64,000 nt of DNA from Vanilla planifolia (taxonomy: Eukaryota > Streptophyta > Magnoliopsida > Asparagales > Orchidaceae), in the NCBI GenBank assembly GCA_023846275.1, contig JAIUJO010000163.1, positions 55,001 to 119,000 of the forward strand, given 5' to 3'. The notes under the pieces were generated by a model that saw nothing but the letters and a program-made list of their open reading frames with translations, ran no database searches and was not told where the DNA came from. A program made the translations under genes and the position numbers. Below, one piece after another: positions 55,740-64,000 of this stretch (position 1 is its first letter; each line of letters opens with the position of its first letter).

Positions 55740-57080
55740 TGTGTGTATTTGTCCACATGTGTGTGTATATGCATGTCATCATATGTACGTATGTGTGTGT
55801 GTGCGTGCATGCATGTGTGTTTGTCCTTGTGGGTATTATTCTACATGTGTGGGTTTTTTGTGTGTGTTTATATGCATGTGTGTGTATCTATGTGCATGGG
55901 CATGAGTTCCTATTGTGTGCATGTCCATGTGTGTTTGTGAATGAGGGTGTGTGTGTGTGTGTATGTATTTGAGCATGTGTGCATGTGTGTATGTGTGTAT
56001 GCATGTGTGCGTGTTTGCATGTATGTGTGTGGGTGTGTATGTGCTTACTTGCATGCATGTGTGTGTACTTGTGCATCCATGTGTGAGTGTGTGTGTGTGC
56101 TTGTGTGCACATGTATGCATGTGCTTGTGTTATTGTGTGTGTGTGTTTGTGCATCTATTTTTATGTAATTGTGTGTATTATGCATCCATGTGTGTGTGTG
56201 TACGTGCTCCTACATTGTGTGCCCATGATTATGTGCTTGAGTGTTTGTGTGTTTGCATGTGTGTGCATAGGGGTTCTTGTGCACGTCCTCACATGTTTGT
56301 GTGTGTGCATGTGCATGGGTGTTTGTGTGTGGTTATGTGTATGTGTGTGACTGTGTGTATGGCTATTAGCATGTAAATGTTCATCTGTGTGTGTATAGGA
56401 GCTTGTGTTTGTATCGGTGTGTATATGGGGGTTGGGGAGTGTATGTGCATATGTGTTTGTGTGTGAGAGTGCATGTGTTTTTGTGTGCATGCATGCACAT
56501 GTGTGTGTGTGGGTGCATGCATACATGCATGTGTGTATATGTGTACGATGTGTATGTGTGTGTTTACAAGCAAATTTGTGTGTGTATGGTGCACGCATGT
56601 GTGTTTTCCTATGTGTATGTGTGTGTCCAAACATGTTTGTGTATCATGCAACTATGTATGTATGCGTGTGCATTTTTTTGTATATGTGCATGTAGGTTTG
56701 TTTGTGTGTGTGTGCTTGTGCATATTCATTTTTTTTTACATGTGTGTGCATGAGCATGTGTGTATGAGTGTGTGTGTGAATATGTGTATATGTGTATATA
56801 TGCATGTGAAAGTGTTTGCTTGCATGTGTATGTGCATGTGTTTAATTGCTTATTCATGGGTGTGCATGCACTTTCGTGTCAATGTGCGTCTACACGTGTG
56901 TATTTATGTTGGTGTGGGCATGTGTGCCTGTTTGTGGATGTATGCATACGTGTGTTTTTGCATGTGTGTGTGAGCATGTCTGTATGTGTGCATGCATGCA
57001 TGTGTGTGTGCATGTGTTTGTGTGTGTACATGTGATTATTTTTTTGTATGTGTGCTTTCGTGTGTGCATGTATATGCATT
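55740..57080 (+). repeat. Direct segmental duplication, first copy (period about 1.7 kb)
   Basis: Colinear with 57,405-58,805. Anchors: tatatgcatgtcatcata (55,766) against tatatctatgagttcata (57,430); atgagggtgtg (55,941 and 57,624); cttacttgcatgcatgtgtg (56,044 and 57,733); caaatttg followed by ggtgcac (56,571 and 58,251); cttgcatgtgtatgtgcatg (56,819 and 58,557); tatttatgttggtgtg (about 56,900 and 58,646). Offsets rise from 1,664 to 1,738, as expected for diverged copies with indels. Confidence 0.78.
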
Positions 57081-57404
57081 TGTGGGTGTGTATATGTGTA
57101 CGTGTGTTTCTGTGCATGCTGTGTGTATAACACTATGTACACACATGTGTGTGTATTTGTGCATGCATCTATGCATGCCTGTATTTGTGCCTATGTGTAT
57201 GTGTGTTTGTGTGTTGGTTATCCTTGTGCATTTGGATGCATTTGATCATGTGTGCATGAGTTTTTTTGCTTATTTGTGTATGTGTGCATGTTTATGTGCA
57301 TGTTCGGGGTGTGTGTAATTGCTTATGTGTTTGTGAGAGAGAGAACATTTGTGCATGTGAATGTTTGTGTGTGCATGCATGTGTGTGTATATGTTCATTT
57401 GTGT

Positions 57405-58805
57405 GTGTGTGTTTTTCTACATGTGTGTGTATATCTATGAGTTCATATATGTATAGGTCTATCTTTTCATGTGGTTGTGTGAGTGTGCATGCATGATTGT
57501 CTGTGTGGATGTGTGTGTGTGTTTGTATGGGTGTTTATGTGTGCTGATGTGATTGTGCATTTGTGGTTTTTTTATGTGTTTTTATGCATCTATGTACCTA
57601 CACATGTGAATGTGTGTTTGTGGATGAGGGTGTGTATGTGTGTGCACGTTTGTGCGAGTGTGTGTTTGTTTGTGTGTGTATGTGTTTGTGTATGTGTGCA
57701 TGTTTTCATGTATATGTGTGGGTGAGTATGTTCTTACTTGCATGCATGTGTGTGTGTATTTGTGCATGCATGCATGAGTGTGTGTGTGTGCATTCATGAA
57801 TGTATTTAAGTATATGTGTGCATGTTTACACATGTGTTTTAATGCAGATGTGTGTGTGTTGTGCATCCATGTGTGCATGTGTGTGTGTGTGCATGTTTGT
57901 GTTCATGTGCATGCAAATTTGTGCATGATTGTGTGCATGAGTGTATGCGCATTTTCATGTGTGCATGTGCTTGGGTGTGCATGAGTCTGCTTCTGTGAGT
58001 GCTCGTGTTTTTGTGTGCATATGTGCATTTGTGGGTGCATTTGTGTGTAGGTGTGTGGTTACGTATATGCATGCTTGTATGTATCAGTGTTTATGTGCAT
58101 GCATGTGTTTTGTTGTGTGTGTGTGTGCGAGTCTATAAGGGGGTGTACATGTGGGTGTGTGTGAATGATGCACATGTGTGTGTGCGTGTGTGGGTTCATG
58201 CATGCGTGTGTGTCTTATGAAGTGTGAGTTTGTGCATGTGTGCATGTAGACAAATTTGAGTGTGGGGGTGCACATGTGTGTGTGCATGTGTGTGTGCAAG
58301 TGTGTATGCATCTATGTGCATGTTTGTGTGTATGTGTATATATTTGTGTGTGTGTGTGGTTGTTCATGTTCATGTGCATTTGTGTGTAACCATGTGTCTA
58401 TGTGTAAATATATACTTGTGTGCATTTATGCTTGCATGTTTGTGTGTGTGTATGTTCATATTTTTCTGCATGTGTTTGCATAGGCATGTGTAAATATGTG
58501 CATGTATATGAATGTGTGTGTGCTAGTGTGTGCATATGTGCATGTTCAAGTGTTTTCTTGCATGTGTATGTGCATGTTTCTTTGTGTTTATTCATGTGTG
58601 TGTGTCGGTGCATGCATACTTATGTGAATATGTGTCTCTTGGTGCATATTTATGTTGGTGTGTGCATGTGTGCATGCATGTTTGTCTGTGCATATGTATG
58701 TGAGCATGTACGTAGGTATGCATGTTTGCATAATTGTCTGTGTGTGTTCATGTGTGGTTGTTTGTGCATTTGTACACATGCATGTTTGCATGTGTGTGGG
58801 TGCCC
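57405..58805 (+). repeat. Direct segmental duplication, second copy
   Basis: Second member of the pair described for 55,740-57,080, in the same orientation and nearly adjacent, so this is a tandem duplication of a unit of about 1.7 kb. I looked for a third copy around 59,100-61,000 and saw no convincing anchor series. Confidence 0.77.
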
Positions 58806-61519
58806 ATGAGCATGTTTGTGTTTGCCTTTGTGTGTGCATGTATATGAACATGTGAGTGTATATGTGTGTCCATATGTGGGTGTGTGTTGTGTGTGTATCA
58901 GGGTGTGTGCATGTATGTGTGGATTTCTAAGTATATGTGGGCATGCATGTGTTCATGCATGCATATGTGTGTGTATGCACATGCATGTGTGCATATGCAT
59001 GTGTGTGAGTGCAAGTATATGTGTGTATGTTTGTATGCATGTGCATGCATTCATGTTTGCACATTTGTGTGTGCCTGTGTGTGTGTTAGTGCATTTGCAT
59101 GCATGTGTGCTATTATGTGTATGCATGTGTGTGTGTTTGTGCATACGTGATCATGTGTGTATGCATCTTTGTGTGCATTGTTGAGCCTATGTTTTTGCAT
59201 CGTGTGTATCCTTACGAATGTGTTTGTAGTTGTTTTTATGAATGGGCGTTTGAATGTGCATGCACATGAATGTGCACATGTGCGATTGTGTGTGTGCATG
59301 TATGTGTGTGTGCAGATGTGTGTATGTTTGCATGTGTGTGTGTGCTTGCGTGCATGCAAGGGTGTGGGCATGTGTGTGTGCATGGGTTTTTATGTGCATG
59401 TGTGTGCTTGTGTATGTGTGTGCATGGGTGGGCATGTTTGTTTGTATATATGCCTATGATTACTTGTGCACATGTGTGCATGTAAGTCTGTATGTGCATT
59501 TATATTTGAACGTGTGTGTGTGTGTGTGCATTTGTGCATATTTTCATGTGTGTGTAGATGTGTATGCACATGAGTCTTTATGTGTGTGTATGTGTATATT
59601 GGTGCTTGTATGCTTTGTGTGTGAATGTGCATGTCTGTGTGTGTGTGTGCTAATTTGTTTATGTATTTGTGTGTGTGTGTCCATATACATTTTTATGCAT
59701 GTGTGCGTGATTGTGCATTTGTATGTGTGTGTTTTTGTGTGTGTATGTGTGTGCATGTGTTTTTACATGAATGTGTGTGTGTGTCTATGCACAAGCACGT
59801 TCGTGTTTGTGTGCGTATGTGAATGCCTACACACATGAGCATATCTCTGTGTGCATATTTATGTGTATTGTGTGCTTGTGCATGCATGTGTGCATGTTTG
59901 TTGGGGTGTGTGTGTAGCACAAGTGTGTATGCTTGTGGTTTTTTTATTGTGTGATTATGTGTATGTGTGTTGGTTCTTATATTTGTCTATGTGTGCATGT
60001 GTTCATTTATGTGTGTGTGTGTGGGTGCATATGTGCGCATGTGTCCATGTGTGTGTGCTCATGCATGTGTTGCTATACACATCTGTACATGTAAGCATGA
60101 GTGTGTGTGTGTGCATCCATATGAGTTAGTGTGTATGTGCATGCTTGTGCATAGAGGGCATGGGTTAGTGTTTGTGTGTGTGTTGTGCAAGTGTATGTAT
60201 GTATGCATATGTGTGACTGTGTGTGCATGTGTGTTCACAAGTTGGCATGTGCATGTTTGTGTGTGTGTATTTGAGTTTGTATGAGTGTAAATGCATGCGA
60301 GGGTGTGCATGTGTGTTTATGTGCAAGAGTTCATGTGCATGTGTATGTGTGTATACATGTACCTTTTTTTGTCCATATGTGTGTTCGTGCACTTGTGTGT
60401 TTATATCTATGTGAATGTTTGTGTGTGTGAGTGTTCATGCTTGTGTGAGTGTGTAAGTGTATGTGCTTATGTGTGTGCATGTGTTTGTGTACATGTCCAT
60501 GTTTGTATGTGTTTTTATGCATGTTCACGTGTGAATGTGTGTACATGTATGCTTGTGTGTATATGTGTCTATGAGTTTGTGCATGCATGCTTGTGCATAT
60601 GTGTGCTTGTGTGTATGTATATATATGTGTTGCATTTTGAGTGTATGTATATGGGTGTCTATATTTATTCATGTGTGTGTGTGTTTTTGTACTTGTATGT
60701 GTGTGTGAGTGTGTACATGTGCCTCTACATATGTACATGTGTGCACGCATGCACATGTGTGTGTATTTACATATGTGTGTCTGTGTGTGTATATGCATAT
60801 GTGTGTGTGTATGTGTATGTGTTCATACGTCTGTGAGTGTGTGTGCATGTGTTTTTGCATGTGTGTGTGTGTACATATGTCTATGTGGTTGTGTGTTTGT
60901 GCATGTGTGTGTGTGCATGCATGCATGTGTTTTTATGTTTTTGTATGCATGCTTGTGTGAGTGTTTGTTCATTTATTTTTGTGATCATGTGCATGTGCAT
61001 CCATTTGTGCGTGTGAATGTGTTTATTTTTGTGAATGTGTGACATGTGCATATGTGTGCATGTGCATGTGCATATGTGTGTGTGCGTGTATATCTGTGTG
61101 AGCTTGTGAATGTCTGTGTGTATATGCCAATGTGTGCGTGAGTTTGCATGTGTGCATACATGTGCATGCCTATGCATATCCTTGTGCCATTGTGTTTGTG
61201 CATGTGTGTGAATGCATTTGATCCTTTGTCTATATGTGTTTGTACACTTGTTCTTATGCATGTTTGTGGGCTTTCTATCAGTGTGTGTGTATGTGTGCAT
61301 GCATATTTGTCAATATGTCTATGTTCATATACATGTGTCTACATTTGTTCATGTGTGTTTGCATGAGTGTGTGCATGCATTCATGCTGTGCATGTGGGTA
61401 TGTGTGCATGTGTATAAGTGGGTGTATGTTTGTGTGCATATACAAGTGTGTGTGTTAGTATGTGTGTTTATTCGTGCATGTGTGTGTTTATGTGCATGTA
61501 TGTGTGCATGCGGGTGTGA

Positions 61520-62430
61520 TAAATGCATCCCTTCAAAAAGTTGGGGTTTGGTGCATGTATTAGCGTTATAAATGAAATTATTATCTGAGCAGCATGTACC
61601 ATCAAGCAAACAATAATTATTTTAATAAGCCATTCATGGTTTCATAGTCTAAAATATTTCAAACTTACACATGCATGGCTTAATCTTTGTGAAAAAATAT
61701 ATGCCCATTGGCATGATCAACTAGCTAGCAATACAAACAAGTACTAGGTAGCACCCCATATGAGTATTGACATGTTCATCATGTCTAGTGATACTCAAAC
61801 AATGGGAGAGCAAATTATCCCAAGTTGGGATATCATACCTTCAATTTTAAAAAGTTGTTATTTGACAAAACCATTAATGGACAACAACCCTACTTTCCAG
61901 AGAATGAAGACCAAAATGAGTGATTTCTAAGACCATGCCAACACGAATATAAGGAACACATGAACTTCCTCCTTAAGAATGCACAATTACATAACAAAGC
62001 CCTACACATAATTACAAACTACACAAAGAGGTAGCAAAGCCATAAGAAGTAGCACCATGAAAAGAAGCACAAAGGGTCTAATTAAGCATGAAGCTTTTGG
62101 CTAGCACACACATGGCATAAGAATCAGCATGCCTTAGAAAAATGGCACAGACATATAACTGATCTAAAACAACATGCATTAATAAAAAAGACATTAAAAT
62201 TGTTGAATAGTATTGCTTTTTCTAAATTGAAGATGTACAACATGACTTATGTAACTACGAAAGGTTTTGTCTAAGTCCAACAAAATGAAAGCAAACAAAC
62301 TGCATGCTTAAAACTTTGCCAACCTCCAAGAAGCATCATGTCAATCACTTAAAAAAACTTGTAATTCTAAAACTAACAAGTAACACTTATTGCGCCCCCT
62401 ATGCCACATGCATAGGAACACAACTTATAG
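61520..62430. other. Non-array flank with no recognisable feature
   Basis: Directly after gcgggtgtgat the sequence becomes AT-richer and complex (from aaatgcatcccttcaaaaag). No open frame above about 60 codons, no tRNA-like fold and no transposon protein is evident. Its composition and vocabulary (cctccaagaagcatcatg, ctagctagcaat) resemble degenerate intergenic plant-like DNA, but I recognise no family. Confidence 0.6.
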
Positions 62431-63600
62431 GGGAGGCTTGACAGCATGCACCACATCTTGCTCAACAAACACATGGTTGATTACATTTTGCATGACAAAA
62501 GTTTCACTATGGCATGGTCAAACACGATGTGAAATAATGAGCAGAGTGGCAAGAAAGGTTTGATAATTCCACATTACACTAAGTTAAGTACCAAATAGAG
62601 TGACACCTTATTTATACATTAATAGGACCAAGTGATGGAAATAGTTAAAAAGAGTTATGCCTTTCAGGAACAAAATGATGTGTGTGAAGAAATCCTCTAC
62701 ACTAGCCAAAAGGGCATGACCACGTGTCACACCATGAAGAATAGGGTCATAGATGGGAAGGAGATCGTAGAGCATGCATGCTAGCACAAAGCTTCACTAC
62801 AACATGGGCAAAATTACACATCATAATGCCCATTGTAGAGGGTAAAGTGTGGAACCTAAAACAAGAACAATGATATATCTTCCAATAGCGCATCATGTCA
62901 TCCATGTAATAAACACCCGCAGTGCTAACAATTCCAAAAAAAGTTACACTTTGCGAGCCCCACTGGTCATAGTCATAATTCTCACAAGGCACGAGTAGAC
63001 TGGCTTCTTTTTACGTTAATAATGTTTTTATGTACCAAGTGCTTTACCTCACATGTAGTAGTGGTAGAGCATCATTAGAGTGGAATCCTAACATGCACAA
63101 ATTCTAGCACATATTGGACCATCCAACTCTCACTTCATAATGGGCCACATATTGCTACACATTGTTCCTTGTTGATTGCATATTGTAAAACTTATACCAA
63201 GAGGGTAAGTCCCCAAATATGGAATCATCTTATCCTTATGTCAATAGCTTGCAATGTAAAGACTCTAAAATAAAGTTACACCTCATTAGACCAACAAGCC
63301 ATGCACAAAGGATATAGAAAGGTAGACGTGGACTGGCTACCACACATGAGAGTAGTGTTACAATGTTCCAAATGCTTTATCATTGACATGGCTACTTTAA
63401 CTTATGGGTTGGGCCATAGCCATGCATGCACAAACCCTAGTGCATATTATGCCATCTAACTTATACTTCACTAAGGGCCACTTTGTCCTACACATTGCCC
63501 CTTGTAGATTGTAATTTGAAAACACTTCCATCATGAAAGAACGTAATTCACCCAAAAGAGTGACTCCATAACCATGCACAAGGAATGACAACTGATGAAT
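62430..63600. repeat. Diverged satellite-like tandem units of about 330-345 bp
   Basis: A landmark series recurs. First comes atgcac plus a ctag/cttg word (62,445; 62,770-62,785; 63,092; 63,425). Then follows tacacat plus gcc/gtt and a ttgtagatt/ttgttgatt word (62,815; 63,156; 63,489; partial at about 62,470). The third and fourth units align best: acacattgttccttgttgattg against acacattgccccttgtagattg, offset 333. Preceding text also agrees (aaagttacac, gtagac-tggactggct, tgtaccaagtgcttta against tgttccaaatgcttta). Copies are strongly diverged and the outer units are weak. Confidence 0.62.
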
Positions 63601-63890
63601 AAGTTACAAAAAGTGGAAGTTGTGGCCTGAATATAGAATTGCAATAGGTATCTCCTTAATAATGTATGCGACCAAGAGAACCAAATTTTTGAATCGGTTG
63701 TGACATCTTTGGGTTATGGGGATCAATTTATGGTGACATAGGGTTCGGTGTTAGTGGATCATCATAATTTGTAGATTGTCCAAAGTGTTATTATTCCCAT
63801 ATTACACCAACTAACATCCATGATGGGCAATGTGAGGCTTTTCAACATTGCACTTAGGCAAGCCTCCAAGGGGCATGATGTGAATCTTGT
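63601..63890. other. Non-array flank, possible truncated satellite unit
   Basis: Complex AT-rich sequence. tttgtagattgtcc near 63,769 recalls the satellite landmark cttgtagattgt, but at an offset of about 270, so it may be a shortened unit. cctccaaggggcatgatgtg near 63,864 resembles cctccaagaagcatcatgtc at about 62,323. No gene is seen. Confidence 0.4.
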
Positions 63891-63950
63891 AGTATCATAT
63901 AAAGTATCATATAAAGTGCCACATGAAGAACTACATGAAGTATCACAATA
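63891..63950. repeat. 12-bp tandem repeat, about five copies
   Basis: agtatcatataa occurs twice without change, followed by degenerate units agtgccacatga, an aactacatga-type unit and agtatcacaata, ending near 63,950. On the minus strand it encodes a short LYDT-type repetition in an open frame that has no other coding sign. Confidence 0.78.
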
Positions 63951-64000
63951 ATTAGAGCAAGTAGAGTAAGCGATCATGTTGTGTAAGTGAGTAAGCAAGT

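Larger units (their letters stand above)
26736..61519 (+). repeat. Degenerate TG/CA array, segment 3 (TG-rich strand on top)
   Basis: About 34.8 kb of TG-strand array in the same style as 1-10,170, running unbroken from the second strand switch to a sharp right-hand edge near 61,519, where the text changes to ordinary AT-rich sequence. It contains several young short tandem duplications, one segmental direct duplication (about 55,740-58,805), pure dinucleotide runs and a few G-runs, listed separately. No genes, RNA genes or transposon ends are recognisable in it. Confidence 0.94.

Noticed and set aside
56427-56437. gggggttgggg as part of a G-quadruplex
   Set aside because: Only two G tracts are close together; the neighbouring sequence offers no further G3 runs at suitable distance.
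62747-62992. Minus-strand open frame of 81 codons in the flank
   Set aside because: It lies inside a satellite-like unit, its protein has no recognisable domain, and the neighbouring units do not keep the frame open.
63397-63591. Minus-strand open frame of 64 codons in the flank
   Set aside because: Short, with no known motif, and it overlaps the tandem unit aligned to 63,092-63,160, where the frame is not conserved.
63762-63998. Minus-strand open frame of 78 codons reaching the window end
   Set aside because: Part of it is the 12-bp tandem repeat (repeated LYDT-like residues). It has no family resemblance. It could extend past the window, so it is only weakly excluded.

Overview
Most of this window, about 61.5 kb, is one enormous low-complexity tract and not a gene region. 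It is a degenerate alternating pyrimidine-purine array built from TG and CA steps, with words such as tgtgcatgtg, gcatgcatg and gtgtgtatg, broken every few steps by short interruptions such as ttt, gag, ctt or cct. I see no protein-coding gene, tRNA, rRNA, CRISPR array or insertion sequence. The many reading frames inside it, some over 300 codons, are by-products of an array that rarely spells a stop codon. They translate to Cys/Val/Met-rich peptides on the TG strand and His/Thr-rich peptides on the CA strand.

Layout. (1) 1-10,170: TG-rich strand on top. (2) 10,171 to about 26,735: the same material inverted, CA-rich strand on top. (3) About 26,736-61,519: TG-rich strand on top again. (4) 61,520-64,000: an abrupt change to ordinary, AT-richer, non-array DNA. 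Part of this flank (about 62,430-63,600) looks like four diverged units of a satellite with a period of about 330-345 bp, followed by a short 12-bp tandem run.

The array is not featureless. Comparing rare interruption words and the peptides they give shows diverged segmental duplication inside it. The block 1,960-10,170 has a clear inverted counterpart at 26,730-23,458, which lacks about 4.8 kb corresponding to 4,141-8,944. The outer edges of this copy sit on the two strand switches. If 10,171-26,735 is mentally turned back, the copy lies directly behind its source in tandem. The simplest reading is tandem duplication, internal deletion in one copy and later inversion. A second, direct duplication with a period of about 1.66-1.74 kb lies at about 55,740-58,805. 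Local short tandem duplications (22-65 bp units) show continuing slippage or unequal exchange.

Organism. The size of the degenerate array, the satellite-like flank and the absence of genes point to a eukaryote with a large repeat-rich genome. The AT-rich flank and the abundance of TGCATG words would fit a land plant, but I cannot identify the organism and treat this as a weak inference. An assembly error at either strand switch cannot be excluded from sequence alone.
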